Positions 46,184 to 55,178 of a stretch of DNA of 64,000 nt are shown here, piece by piece. The notes beneath the pieces are model-generated. The model made no database searches, was not told where the DNA came from, and saw only the letters and a program-made list of their open reading frames with translations. The position numbers and the translations under genes are program-made. Each line of letters starts with the position of its first letter. Within the stretch, counting starts at the first letter, position 1. Source of the DNA: Mycobacterium syngnathidarum (GTDB taxonomy: Bacteria; Actinomycetota; Actinomycetes; Mycobacteriales; Mycobacteriaceae); the NCBI RefSeq assembly GCF_001942625.1, contig NZ_MLCL01000042.1, positions 29,223-93,222 on the forward strand, in the 5' to 3' direction.

Positions 46184-46816
46184 TTAAGCGCGTAGCCCGG
46201 GCATGAGGTAGCGCCGAACCTGGGCCAGTACCGCGTCCGGATCACTGGGGTCCAGTGTGTTGCCGGGCACGGTGGCCAGCGAGATCAATACTCGCGCAAC
46301 CCATTCCGATGCCTCGGAAATGTCGATGTCGGCCCGGATCTCGCCGCGGTCGCGGGCGGCGGCCAGGTATGGCGACCAGAATTCGGCCAGGTCGGGGATC
46401 ATGCCCTGCACGCCGGCACCGGCGCAGGCGGCGAATTCCTCGGGTTCGTCGGTGCGGAGCTTCATCAACACCGCGCCTGGATCGTCGTACGCCCTCAGGC
46501 CGTTGCCGACGCCCCAGGCGATCTGGCGATCCAGGCCGTCGATCTGCTCAAGCATGGCCTGGGCTTCCGACCAGAACGTGTCATTGAGCCGGACGATCAC
46601 CGCGCCCAGCAACGTCACCTTGTCCGGGAAGTGCCGGTACAGCCAGCCGCGGGACACCCCTGCGGCCTCGGCCACCTCCGATACGGTGGTCGCGCGAATT
46701 CCCTTGGTCCGCAAGCATTCTTCGGCAGCGTCTATCAGTCGATCTCGCACGCTGCGGGGTGCCGTGGTGCTGGTCAACTGCGGCGTCTCCTGGTCTTTGG
46801 ATCGGGTCAGGTACAT
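46184..46816 (-). CDS. TetR-family transcriptional regulator
   Basis: A 210-residue regulator. The N-terminal helix-turn-helix is RDRLIDAAEECLRTKGIRATTVSEVAEAAGVSRGWLYRHFPDKVTLL, followed by an all-helical ligand domain. It diverges from the acyl-CoA ligase gene over a palindrome at 46853-46882, so it probably represses that gene and itself, with an acyl ligand as inducer. The start at 46816 (MYLTRSK) is chosen; a TTG start 11 codons upstream is possible. Confidence 0.87.
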   Translation of the reverse strand: MYLTRSKDQETPQLTSTTAPRSVRDRLIDAAEECLRTKGIRATTVSEVAEAAGVSRGWLYRHFPDKVTLLGAVIVRLNDTFWSEAQAMLEQIDGLDRQIAWGVGNGLRAYDDPGAVLMKLRTDEPEEFAACAGAGVQGMIPDLAEFWSPYLAAARDRGEIRADIDISEASEWVARVLISLATVPGNTLDPSDPDAVLAQVRRYLMPGLRA

Positions 46817-46852
46817 GATTGTGCCAAGGGCGTACCCGTGGCGCCACAACCA

Positions 46853-46882
46853 TGGTAGACAGTTTCGTAATTCTGTTCACCA
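46853..46882. promoter_or_regulatory. TetR-type operator palindrome
   Basis: Arms TGGTAGACAG (46853-46862) and CTGTTCACCA (46873-46882) are reverse complements at 8 of 10 positions around a 10-bp centre. It lies between the divergent TetR and acyl-CoA ligase starts, the standard place for a TetR operator. Confidence 0.5.
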
Positions 46883-46901
46883 ATCCTTGGGGAATCATCG
46901 G

Positions 46902-48455
46902 ATGGCCGAAACGCTGCAGCAGTTGCTCCGCGAGCGCGAAGAAGGGGACACGGTTGCCGTCAAATACGGCGCACGTACCTGGACCTGGCGTGAGCACGTT
47001 GCGCAGGCAAAGGCGCAGGCGGCCGCGTTGATCGCGATGGCCGACCCGCAGCGTCCCCTACATGTCGGCACTCTCCTGGGCAACACCCCCGACATGCTGA
47101 CCGCGCTGGCCGCCGCGGCGCTCGGCGGCTACGTGCTGTGCGGCATCAACAACACCCGCCGCGGCGATGCGCTGGCCCGCGACATCGCCCGGGTCGAGTG
47201 CCAGGTCGTCCTGGTCGACAACCAGCATCGTCAGCTGCTCGACGGCGTCGACCTGCCGGGTGTCACCGTCATCAACGTGTCGGACACCGAGTGGTCGCCC
47301 CGAGAGCTGATCCCGCACCGCGAGGTCGGGCCCGACGACACCTTCATGATGATCTTCACGTCGGGCACCAGCGGCGAGCCCAAAGCCGTCCGGGTGCCGC
47401 ACTCCATCGTGCTGTTCTCTGCCGCCGCGCTGGTACAGCGCTACCAGCTCACCGAGGCCGACACCTGCTACCTGGCCATGCCGCTGTTCCACTCGAACGG
47501 GGTATACGCAGGTTGGGGAGTGGCGCTCAGTTCGGGAGCGGCCATGGCACCGGCGCAGTTCTCCGCGTCCGGCTTCCTGCCGGACATCCGAAGCTACGGC
47601 GCCACCTACATGAACTACGTCGGCAAGCCGCTCGCCTACATCCTGGCCACCGCCGAGCAGCCGGACGATCACGACAACCCGCTGCGAGTGGCGTTCGGCA
47701 ATGAGGCGGCCGACCGCGACATCGACGAGTTCAGCCGCCGGTTCGGCTGCAGCGTGTGGGACGGCTTCGGTTCCACGGAACTGGCGATCATCATCACCCG
47801 CTCCGAGGGAACCCCGCCCGGCAGCGTCGGTCAGGGTTTCCCCGGCGTGGCCATCTACGATCCCGAGACCGTCGAAGAGTGCGCGGTCGCAGAATTTGAC
47901 GAGACCGGGGCCCTGATCAACGCCGAGGCCGCCACCGGCGAACTGGTCAACACCAACGGCAGCGGGATGTTCCGCGGTTACCACAACGACAAGGGCGCGA
48001 CCGACGAACGATTGCGGCACGGCATGTACTGGTCGGGCGACCTGGCCTACCGGGACGCCGACGGCTGGATCTATCTGGCCGGGCGTACGGCGGACTGGAT
48101 GCGGGTGGACGGCGAGAACATCACCGCGGCACCCATCGAGCGAGTCCTGTTGCGGCAGCCGGTGATCAGCCGGGTGGCGGTCTACCCGGTGCCCGACGAG
48201 TTCGTCGGCGATCAGGTCATGGCGGCCATCGTGCTGCGTAACGGCCAGCAGCTCAGGCCCGACGAGTTCGGCGCATTCCTGGCGCAGCAGCCGGACCTGT
48301 CACCGAAATCCTGGCCCCGTTACGTCTGGATCGCCGATGACCTGCCCAGCACCGCCACCAACAAGATCCTCAAGCGTGAGCTCGTCGCACTGGGTGCCGA
48401 TCCGGCCGGGCGGGTGCTCTGGAAGCGCGACGGCACGGCGTACGCGACGCTCTGA
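46902..48455 (+). CDS. Acyl-CoA synthetase (FadD-like, AMP-binding)
   Basis: A 517-residue adenylate-forming enzyme activating a carboxylic acid as an acyl-AMP then acyl-CoA. The AMP-binding motif is MIFTSGTSGEPKAV; DGFGSTELAI is the A5 adenine motif; YWSGDLAYRDADGWIYLAGR the A7-A8 hinge with the hinge Asp and Arg; the catalytic Lys near the end is in TNKILKREL. No specific FadD number is claimed. ATG 46902 gives MAETLQQLL, the correct N-terminus; a longer frame runs back through the TetR gene. Divergent from that regulator. Confidence 0.9.
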   Translation: MAETLQQLLREREEGDTVAVKYGARTWTWREHVAQAKAQAAALIAMADPQRPLHVGTLLGNTPDMLTALAAAALGGYVLCGINNTRRGDALARDIARVECQVVLVDNQHRQLLDGVDLPGVTVINVSDTEWSPRELIPHREVGPDDTFMMIFTSGTSGEPKAVRVPHSIVLFSAAALVQRYQLTEADTCYLAMPLFHSNGVYAGWGVALSSGAAMAPAQFSASGFLPDIRSYGATYMNYVGKPLAYILATAEQPDDHDNPLRVAFGNEAADRDIDEFSRRFGCSVWDGFGSTELAIIITRSEGTPPGSVGQGFPGVAIYDPETVEECAVAEFDETGALINAEAATGELVNTNGSGMFRGYHNDKGATDERLRHGMYWSGDLAYRDADGWIYLAGRTADWMRVDGENITAAPIERVLLRQPVISRVAVYPVPDEFVGDQVMAAIVLRNGQQLRPDEFGAFLAQQPDLSPKSWPRYVWIADDLPSTATNKILKRELVALGADPAGRVLWKRDGTAYATL

Positions 48456-48616
48456 GGCGGGAATAGGCCCCGGTCATCGCGCGTTTAGGAGGTTGGCGGT
48501 TGACCTGGCATAATGGACCGCCGACCCTCGGTCCCGGTTCACGTCCGCGCACGTGAGCGCTGAACGAGCTCAGAACGATCTACGGGCGACCCGGGCCAAC
48601 GAATGAAGAGGAACCC

Positions 48617-48859
48617 ATGAAAACAGGCATTCACCCTGAGTATGTCGAGACCACGGTGCACTGTGGTTGCGGCAATACCTTCCAGACCCGCAGCACCAAG
48701 CAGACCGGCCAGATCGTGGTCGAGGTCTGCTCGCAGTGCCACCCGTTCTACACCGGCAAGCAGAAGATCCTCGACAGCGGCGGCCGTGTGGCCCGCTTCG
48801 AGAAGCGGTACGGCAAGCGCAAGCCTGCCGGTGATCAGGCTGCCGCAGCCGACAAGTAG
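48617..48859 (+). CDS. rpmE: 50S ribosomal protein L31 (zinc-binding form)
   Basis: An 80-residue L31 with the zinc ligands Cys16 and Cys18 (VHCGCGNTF) and Cys37 and Cys40 ([11 protein letters not shown]), so it is the Zn-requiring C+ form. Mycobacteria often have a second, Cys-free L31 elsewhere that replaces it in zinc starvation. ATG 48617 follows AGAGGAACCC. A terminator-like hairpin lies just after the gene. Confidence 0.96.
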   Translation: MKTGIHPEYVETTVHCGCGNTFQTRSTKQTGQIVVEVCSQCHPFYTGKQKILDSGGRVARFEKRYGKRKPAGDQAAAADK

Positions 48860-48870
48860 CTACGTCAACG

Positions 48871-48907
48871 GCGCCCGATCTGACGCATATGCGTCAGATC
48901 TGGGCGC
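48871..48907 (+). terminator. Hairpin between rpmE and prfA
   Basis: A 24-bp perfect palindrome (GATCTGACGCAT/ATGCGTCAGATC, 48877-48900) extended by GCGCCC (48871-48876) and GGGCGC (48902-48907) with one bulged T, followed by TGTTCTCGTTT. It is a strong stem with a T-rich end and may attenuate transcription into prfA. Confidence 0.6.
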
Positions 48908-48946
48908 TGTTCTCGTTTGCGGACAGGGTTGGAAGAGGAGGCTGAC

Positions 48947-50023
48947 GTGACAGATACCGCACCCGCGATCGAGGCGCTGCTCGCTGAGCACGCCGACCTG
49001 GAGCGCCAGCTCGCCGACCCCAACCTGCACGCCGACGCCGCGGCCGCCCGCAAGGTGGGTCGCCGTTTCGCCCAGATCTCACCCGTCGTCGGCACTTTCC
49101 GCAAACTCGAGGCCGCTCGCGGTGACCTGGAAGCCGCCCGCGAGCTCGCGGCCGACGATTCCAGCTTCGCCGACGAGGTGGACGAGCTGACCGCCAAGGT
49201 CGCCGAACTCGACGCGCTGCTGACCGACCAGCTGGCTCCGCGTGACCCCCACGACGCCGATGACATCGTGCTGGAGGTCAAATCCGGCGAAGGCGGGGAG
49301 GAGTCGGCGCTGTTCGCCGCCGACCTGGCCCGCATGTACATCCGGTACGCCGAGCGGCACGGCTGGACGGTCACCGTCCTGGACGAGACGTGGTCTGACC
49401 TCGGCGGCTACAAGGACGCGACGATCACGATCGCCAGCAAGGGAACCCCGGCAGACGGCGTGTGGTCGCGGATGAAATTCGAAGGTGGCGTTCACCGGGT
49501 TCAGCGGGTGCCCGTCACCGAATCGCAGGGGCGCGTGCACACCTCGGCGGCCGGCGTCCTGGTGTATCCGGAGCCCGATGAGGTCGAACAGGTCCAGATC
49601 GACGAGTCGGACCTGCGCATCGACGTCTACCGGTCCTCGGGTAAAGGCGGCCAGGGGGTGAACACCACCGACTCGGCGGTGCGCATCACCCACCTGCCTA
49701 CCGGGATCGTCGTCACCTGCCAGAACGAGCGATCACAGCTGCAGAACAAGGCCCGTGCCATGCAGGTGCTGGCCGCCCGGCTGCAGGCACTCGCCGAGGA
49801 ACAGGCGTCCGCCGATGCCTCCGCGGACCGGGCCAGCCAGATCCGCACCGTCGACCGCAGCGAGCGGATCAGGACGTACAACTTCCCCGAGAACCGCATC
49901 GCCGACCACCGCATCAATTTCAAGGCGCACAACCTCGACCAGGTTCTCGACGGCGACATGGACGCGCTGCTCGACGCGCTGGGCGCCGCCGACAAGCAGG
50001 CTCGGCTGCAGCAGGAGTCATGA
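48947..50023 (+). CDS. prfA: Peptide chain release factor 1
   Basis: A 358-residue RF1 that recognises UAA/UAG stop codons. The GGQ catalytic motif lies at 234-236 ([17 protein letters not shown]), with the Gln that the downstream PrmC methylates. The recognition domain carries a PxT-type region. GTG 48947 follows GGAAGAGGAGGCTGAC, a strong Shine-Dalgarno; a frame from 48917 would begin before it. Overlaps prmC by 4 bp. Confidence 0.95.
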   Translation: MTDTAPAIEALLAEHADLERQLADPNLHADAAAARKVGRRFAQISPVVGTFRKLEAARGDLEAARELAADDSSFADEVDELTAKVAELDALLTDQLAPRDPHDADDIVLEVKSGEGGEESALFAADLARMYIRYAERHGWTVTVLDETWSDLGGYKDATITIASKGTPADGVWSRMKFEGGVHRVQRVPVTESQGRVHTSAAGVLVYPEPDEVEQVQIDESDLRIDVYRSSGKGGQGVNTTDSAVRITHLPTGIVVTCQNERSQLQNKARAMQVLAARLQALAEEQASADASADRASQIRTVDRSERIRTYNFPENRIADHRINFKAHNLDQVLDGDMDALLDALGAADKQARLQQES

Positions 50024-50865
50024 CACCGCTGCGGCAGGCGATCGAGGCCGCAGCAGCACGCCTGGCCGCCGCCGGCGTCGCCTCCCCGCGCATCGATGCC
50101 GAACTGCTGGCCGCGCACGTCGCGGGTGTCGAGCGCAGCCGGCTGATGTTCCTCGACGAGCCCGACGAACAGTTCCAGCAGTCCTACGACGAACTCGTGG
50201 GTGCCCGGTCCCGCCGGATTCCCCTGCAACACCTTCTCGGCACCGCACCGTTCGGTCCGTTGACGCTCACAGTCGGTCCCGGGGTGTTCATTCCCCGGCC
50301 GGAGACCGAAGCGCTGTTGGAATGGGCTTGTGCGCAACAACTTCCGGAGAAGCCGCTGATCGTCGACTTGTGCACGGGGACGGGTGCCTTGGCGTTGGGG
50401 CTGGCCGCGCGGTGGCCCGCTGCCCGCGTACTGGCAGTCGAGAACTCGCCTGCGGCGCTGGATTTTGGGCGGCGCAACGCCGCCGGGACGCACGTGGAGG
50501 TACTCGATGCCGACGTCACCACCGCAGGTCTGCTGCCCGAACTCGATGCCCGGGTGGACCTGCTGGTATCCAACCCGCCCTATATCCCCGAGGCCGCGGA
50601 TCTGGAACCCGAAGTAGCCGAACACGATCCCTCGTCCGCATTGTTCGGCGGCCCCGACGGCATGGCGGTGATCCGCCCGATCGTCACGTTGGCCGCCCGG
50701 TGGTTGCGTGACGGCGCGCCCTGCGCCGTCGAGCACGACGACACCACATCCGATCTGACCGTCGCGACCTTCGCCCAGGACGGACATTTCGGCGGGATCA
50801 CCGCGCGCCGTGACCTGGCCGGGCGACCCCGCTTTGTCACCGCCACCCGTGTTGGGCGAAGCTGA
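50020..50865 (+). CDS. prmC: Release factor glutamine methyltransferase
   Basis: A 281-residue SAM-dependent enzyme methylating the GGQ glutamine of RF1. The N-terminal helical domain ([20 protein letters not shown]) precedes the methyltransferase domain with motif [16 protein letters not shown] and the catalytic NPPY at 185-188. ATG 50020 overlaps the prfA stop (ATGA), so enzyme and substrate are co-translated. Confidence 0.94.
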   Translation: MTPLRQAIEAAAARLAAAGVASPRIDAELLAAHVAGVERSRLMFLDEPDEQFQQSYDELVGARSRRIPLQHLLGTAPFGPLTLTVGPGVFIPRPETEALLEWACAQQLPEKPLIVDLCTGTGALALGLAARWPAARVLAVENSPAALDFGRRNAAGTHVEVLDADVTTAGLLPELDARVDLLVSNPPYIPEAADLEPEVAEHDPSSALFGGPDGMAVIRPIVTLAARWLRDGAPCAVEHDDTTSDLTVATFAQDGHFGGITARRDLAGRPRFVTATRVGRS

Positions 50866-50895
50866 ATTGATGCGCGAACCGACGGGGGAGCCGAC

Positions 50896-51558
50896 ATGAC
50901 GATTTTCGATTGCAGCGACGCCGACCAGCGTGCGACCGGTATCGCCTCGGCGGTCAGCGCGGTCAAGGGCGGCCGCCTCGTGGTGATGCCGACCGACACG
51001 GTCTACGGCATCGGTGCCGACGCGTTCGACTCGGAGGCGGTTGGTGCCCTGCTGGCCGCCAAGGGGCGGGGCCGCAACATGCCGGTCGGTGTGTTCGTCG
51101 GTTCCTGGAACACCATCGACGGGCTGGTCTACTCGGTGCCGCCGGCTGCCCGCGAACTGATCCGGGCGTTCTGGCCCGGCGCACTGAGCCTGGTGGTCAC
51201 ACAAGCACCGTCGTTGCAGTGGGATCTCGGCGACGCCAACGGCAGCGTCATGTTGCGGATGCCGTTGCACCCGGTGGCCATCGAGCTGCTGCGGGAAGTC
51301 GGCCCCATGGCCCAGTCCAGTGCCAACGTCTCGGGCCAACCCGCCGCGGTGACCGCAGCCCAAGCGCACGAGCAACTCGGCGACAAGGTCGAGGTCTATC
51401 TCGACGGCGGCCCGGCCGAGCAACAGTCCGCGTCCACCATCGTCGACCTCACCGGCGCCCAGCCCCGCATCCTGCGGACCGGCCCGATCAGTGCGGCGGA
51501 CATCGCCAGGGTCGTCGGCGTGGAAACGTCCACGCTCACAACAACACCTACGGAGTGA
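50896..51558 (+). CDS. L-threonylcarbamoyladenylate synthase (Sua5/YrdC/TsaC)
   Basis: A 220-residue YrdC-fold enzyme making threonylcarbamoyl-AMP from threonine, bicarbonate and ATP for t6A37 in ANN-decoding tRNAs. The KxR-type start GGRLVVMPTDTVYGIGADAF and the late SSANVSGQPAAVTAAQA motifs are the family's. Short form without the Sua5 C-terminal domain. ATG 50896, 30 bp after prmC; 7 bp before wecA. Confidence 0.92.
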   Translation: MTIFDCSDADQRATGIASAVSAVKGGRLVVMPTDTVYGIGADAFDSEAVGALLAAKGRGRNMPVGVFVGSWNTIDGLVYSVPPAARELIRAFWPGALSLVVTQAPSLQWDLGDANGSVMLRMPLHPVAIELLREVGPMAQSSANVSGQPAAVTAAQAHEQLGDKVEVYLDGGPAEQQSASTIVDLTGAQPRILRTGPISAADIARVVGVETSTLTTTPTE

Positions 51559-51565
51559 TCTCAGC

Positions 51566-52786
51566 GTGCTGCAGTACGGTTCATCGGTGATGTCGGCCGG
51601 TGACGCAGTGATCCCCGCGGTCAATACCGGCCTGCTCGCACTGTCTGACCGGGGTGCCGGTGTGCCGCTGCGTGAGCTGGCGCTGGTGGGCCTGACCGCC
51701 GCGATCATCACGTACTTCGCCACCGGCTGGGTACGCGCGCTGGCCATCAGGATCGGCGCCGTGGCCTACCCGCGGGAACGCGACGTCCACGTACAGCCCA
51801 TCCCGCGGATGGGCGGACTGGCCATGTACATCGGGGTGGCCGCGGCGGTGCTGCTGGCCTCCCAACTGCCGGCACTGACCCGCGGTTTCGTCTACTCGAC
51901 CGGCATGCCCGCCGTGGTGGTGGCAGGCGGGCTGATCATGGCGATCGGGTTGATCGACGACCGGTGGGGGCTGGACGCGCTGACGAAGTTCGCCGGCCAG
52001 ATCACCGCGGCCAGCGTGCTGGTCACCATGGGTGTGGCCTGGAGTGTGCTCTACATCCCGATCGGGGGAGTGGGCACCATCGTGCTCGATCAGGTGTCGT
52101 CGATCCTGTTGACGCTGGCGCTCACGGTTTCGATCGTCAACGCGATGAACTTCGTCGACGGGCTGGACGGGCTGGCCGCCGGGCTCGGGCTGATCACCGC
52201 CCTGGCCATCTGCATCTTTTCGGTCGGGCTGTTGCGCGATCACGGCGGCGACGTCCTGTTCTACCCGCCCGCGGTGATCTCGGTGGTGCTGGCCGGGGCC
52301 TGTCTGGGCTTCCTGCCGCACAACTTCCACCGGGCCAAGATCTTCATGGGTGACTCGGGGTCGATGCTGATCGGTCTCATGCTGGGCGCGGCGTCGACGA
52401 CGGCCGCCGGGCCGATCTCGCAGAACGCCTACGGTGCCCGCGACGTCTTCGCGCTGATGTCGCCGTTCCTCCTGGTGATCGCCGTGATGCTGGTGCCTGC
52501 GCTCGACACCTTGCTGGCCATCGTGCGGCGCACCCGAGCCGGCCGCAGCCCGCTCAGTCCCGACAAGATGCATCTGCATCACCGGTTGCTGCAGATCGGA
52601 CATTCGCATCGGCGCGCCGTGCTGCTCATCTACCTGTGGGTGGGCATCATCGCCTTCGGTGCCGCGGCGACGATCTTCTTCGATCCGCGCTACACCGGAG
52701 CAGTCGTCGTAGCGGCGATTCTGGTGGCGATCGTGGTGACGCTGATTCCGTTGTTGCAACGCGGGGGCGAGGCGTCAGAGGACTAG
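51566..52786 (+). CDS. wecA: Decaprenyl-phosphate GlcNAc-1-phosphate transferase (WecA/Rfe)
   Basis: A 406-residue integral membrane enzyme (about eleven helices) that transfers GlcNAc-1-P to decaprenyl phosphate, the first step of arabinogalactan linker synthesis. Motifs are PRMGGLAMY, GLIDDRWGLDALTKFAGQ with the Asp pair, NAMNFVDGLDGLA, FMGDSGSMLIG and the His loop HLHHRLLQIGHSHRR. GTG 51566 (followed by LQYGSSV) matches the remembered start of Rv1302; the ATG at 51590 is an alternative. Confidence 0.93.
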   Translation: MLQYGSSVMSAGDAVIPAVNTGLLALSDRGAGVPLRELALVGLTAAIITYFATGWVRALAIRIGAVAYPRERDVHVQPIPRMGGLAMYIGVAAAVLLASQLPALTRGFVYSTGMPAVVVAGGLIMAIGLIDDRWGLDALTKFAGQITAASVLVTMGVAWSVLYIPIGGVGTIVLDQVSSILLTLALTVSIVNAMNFVDGLDGLAAGLGLITALAICIFSVGLLRDHGGDVLFYPPAVISVVLAGACLGFLPHNFHRAKIFMGDSGSMLIGLMLGAASTTAAGPISQNAYGARDVFALMSPFLLVIAVMLVPALDTLLAIVRRTRAGRSPLSPDKMHLHHRLLQIGHSHRRAVLLIYLWVGIIAFGAAATIFFDPRYTGAVVVAAILVAIVVTLIPLLQRGGEASED

Positions 52787-52844
52787 GACCGGGCGAAGTA
52801 CGACGAAAAGTAGTAGGCCTCGTTTAGGGGTGCCTACCATGTGT

Positions 52845-52850
52845 TAGGGT
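52845..52850 (+). promoter_or_regulatory. -10 element (TAGGGT) of the ATP synthase operon
   Basis: TAGGGT fits TANNNT. The -35 (GTTTAG, 17 bp away) is weak. Predicted start near 52857, leaving a 223-nt leader before the atpI-like gene. Confidence 0.45.
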
Positions 52851-52856
52851 GCTGCC

Positions 52857-53079
52857 AGAACCCGAAAAACCTCGCGGGTTGCCGGCCCGGCCCGTCGGTT
52901 CGACGAACCGTTAGGTGCCGATCAACGACCGACAAAGGGAGCTACCCCGTGGGTGATTCGAGCCCGCCCGCCGCCCTCCGATATTCTCGGCGGGCACGCA
53001 CAGGGTTTTGCCAGGGGGTAGCAACCGTTGGCATCACCGAGGGTGCAGCTTTTCGTGACAGCGGGATTGGGGTGAAGCG
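52857..53079 (+). other. Structured 5' leader of the atp operon
   Basis: This region holds no convincing gene. Two nested perfect stems are visible: outer GCTACCCC (52941-52948) with GGGGTAGC (53015-53022), and inside it GCCCGCCG (52966-52973) with CGGCGGGC (52988-52995). Upstream is a 15-bp palindrome CGGTTCG-A-CGAACCG (52896-52910) and a weaker AACCCG/CGGGTT stem. The pattern suggests a folded regulatory RNA; I cannot match it to a known riboswitch class. Confidence 0.5.
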
Positions 53080-53526
53080 GTGACGACACCAGCGCAAGAC
53101 GCGCCGTTGGTGTTCCCGTCAGTGGCGTTCCGGCCGCTGCGTCTCCTGATCGTTTGCCTCGCACTGACCGCGCTGGCAGTGGTGGCCGCCGCATTCACCG
53201 GACACATTCTCTTCGGCGTCTTCTTCGGTGTCGGCCTGGCTCTCGGCTTGGTCAACGCCCTGTTGGTGCGCCGCGCCGTCGAAGCGATCACGGCCGAAGA
53301 CCACCCGCTCAAGAAGAAGATGGCCGTCAACTCCGCTACACGGCTGCTGATCATCACCGCGATCGCTCTCGGCATCGCATTTGTCTTCAAAACCTCGGGC
53401 GGCATCGCGGTGCTGTTCGGGCTGGCGATTTTCCAGGCTCTGCTGGTGATGAGCACCAGCATCCCCGTGCTGCGGAAGATCCGCTCGAACGGCCTGGATG
53501 TCTTGGATACGGAATCGAAGGGTTGA
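53080..53526 (+). CDS. atpI: ATP synthase operon small membrane protein (AtpI-like, Rv1303)
   Basis: A 148-residue membrane protein with four predicted helices (about 20-38, 42-62, 86-104, 108-126) separated by a short charged loop ([11 protein letters not shown]). Its place directly before atpB and its size fit AtpI/Rv1303, thought to help assemble the c-ring or supply Mg2+. GTG 53080 follows GGGGTGAAGCG. It precedes atpB by 10 bp. Confidence 0.82.
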   Translation: MTTPAQDAPLVFPSVAFRPLRLLIVCLALTALAVVAAAFTGHILFGVFFGVGLALGLVNALLVRRAVEAITAEDHPLKKKMAVNSATRLLIITAIALGIAFVFKTSGGIAVLFGLAIFQALLVMSTSIPVLRKIRSNGLDVLDTESKG

Positions 53527-53536
53527 GCTGACCTAA

Positions 53537-54313
53537 ATGACTCAGACGACGACCGTGCTCGCCGCCGAAGAGGGTGGCGCCGCCATCCACGTCGGCCACC
53601 ACACGATGGTGTTCGAGCTGTTCGGGATGACGTTCAACGGTGACACCATCCTGGCCACCGCGATCACCGCGGTGATCGTGATCGCGCTGGCATTCGTCCT
53701 TCGCGCCAAGGTCACCTCGACCGGCGTGCCGGGTGGTGTGCAGCTGTTCTGGGAGGCCCTGACCATCCAGATGCGCGGCCAGATCGAGAGTTCGATCGGC
53801 ATGAAGGTCGCGCCGTTCGTGCTGCCGCTGGCGGTGGCGCTGTTCTCGTTCATCCTCATCTCCAACTGGCTTGCCGTTCTACCCCTGCAGTACGGCGGGG
53901 CCGACGGCGCAGCTGCGGAGTGGTACAAGCCGCCGGCCTCCGACATCAACTTCGTGCTGGCCCTGGCGTTGTTCGTGTTCGTCTGCTACCACGCGGCCGG
54001 CATCTGGCGCCGCGGTATCCTCGGCCACCCGAAGCAGCTGCTCAAGGGGCACGTCACCGCGCTGATGCCGATCAACATCGTCGAGGAACTCGCCAAGCCG
54101 ATCTCGCTGGCCCTCCGTCTTTTCGGCAACATCTTCGCCGGCGGCATCCTGGTCGCGCTGATCGCGATGTTCCCCTGGTACATCCAGTGGGCACCCAACG
54201 CCATCTGGAAGACCTTCGACCTGTTCGTCGGCCTGATCCAGGCCTTCATCTTCTCGCTGCTGACGATCCTGTACTTCAGCCAGTCGATGGAGCTCGAGCA
54301 CGATGATCATTAA
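53537..54313 (+). CDS. atpB: F1Fo ATP synthase subunit a
   Basis: A 258-residue proton-channel subunit with five or six membrane helices. The essential Arg lies in [17 protein letters not shown], the conserved motif of helix 5. It forms the two proton half-channels against the c-ring. An extended polar N-terminus ([22 protein letters not shown]) is typical of mycobacteria. Confidence 0.96.
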   Translation: MTQTTTVLAAEEGGAAIHVGHHTMVFELFGMTFNGDTILATAITAVIVIALAFVLRAKVTSTGVPGGVQLFWEALTIQMRGQIESSIGMKVAPFVLPLAVALFSFILISNWLAVLPLQYGGADGAAAEWYKPPASDINFVLALALFVFVCYHAAGIWRRGILGHPKQLLKGHVTALMPINIVEELAKPISLALRLFGNIFAGGILVALIAMFPWYIQWAPNAIWKTFDLFVGLIQAFIFSLLTILYFSQSMELEHDDH

Positions 54314-54335
54314 GCCCACTGATCCGCATATCTGA

Positions 54336-54671
<336 letters not shown>

Positions 54672-54680
54672 TCCGTCAGC

Positions 54681-55178
54681 ATGGGTGAACTGACACTCCT
54701 CGCAGCGGAGGAAGGCGGTGGGGGCCAGAGCAACTTCCTGGTCCCCAACGGCACCTTCTTCGCGGTGCTGATCATCTTCCTGATCACGCTGGCCGTGATC
54801 TGGAAATGGGTTGTGCCACCGGTCGGCAAGGTGCTGGCAGAGCGCGAAGCGATGCTGGCGAAGACCGCCGCCGACAATCGGAAGTCGGCCGAGCAGGTGG
54901 CCGCGGCGCAGGCCGACTATGACGAGGCGATGGCCGGGGCACGTGCCGAGGCGTCGGCCATCCGCGACGAGGCCCGTGCCGCGGGCCGCGAGGTGGTCGA
55001 TGCCAAGCGAGCCGAGGCCGGGTCCGTAGTGGCCGAGCAAGTGCGCCAGGCCGATGAGCAGCTCGCTGCCCAGAGTGCCGAGGTGCGGTCGGGTCTGGAG
55101 TCGTCGGTGGACGGGCTCTCGCAGACCTTGGCCAACCGAATTTTGGGCGTCGACGTGAAATCAGGTGGGACGCAGTAG
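54681..55178 (+). CDS. atpF: F1Fo ATP synthase subunit b
   Basis: A 165-residue stalk subunit: a short external N-terminus, one membrane helix (about 25-45, FFAVLIIFLITLAVIWKWVV), then a long charged coiled coil rich in Ala, Glu, Arg. It dimerises with the b' part of the AtpH fusion to hold F1. The stop codon is directly followed by the atpH start. Confidence 0.95.
   Translation: MGELTLLAAEEGGGGQSNFLVPNGTFFAVLIIFLITLAVIWKWVVPPVGKVLAEREAMLAKTAADNRKSAEQVAAAQADYDEAMAGARAEASAIRDEARAAGREVVDAKRAEAGSVVAEQVRQADEQLAAQSAEVRSGLESSVDGLSQTLANRILGVDVKSGGTQ

Noticed and set aside
49627..51747. A 706-codon minus-strand open frame across prfA, prmC and sua5
   Set aside because: It covers three well-identified plus-strand genes and has no recognisable motif; GC-driven shadow.
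52823..52838. IdeR-box-like sequence (TTTAGGGGTGCCTACC) before the atp operon
   Set aside because: It shares only the TTAGG and CCTA ends with the iron-box consensus; the spacing is wrong.
52841..53083. An 80-codon plus-strand frame running into the atpI-like gene and overlapping its start
   Set aside because: It begins upstream of the predicted transcription start, has poor coding character, and covers the perfect stems of the leader.
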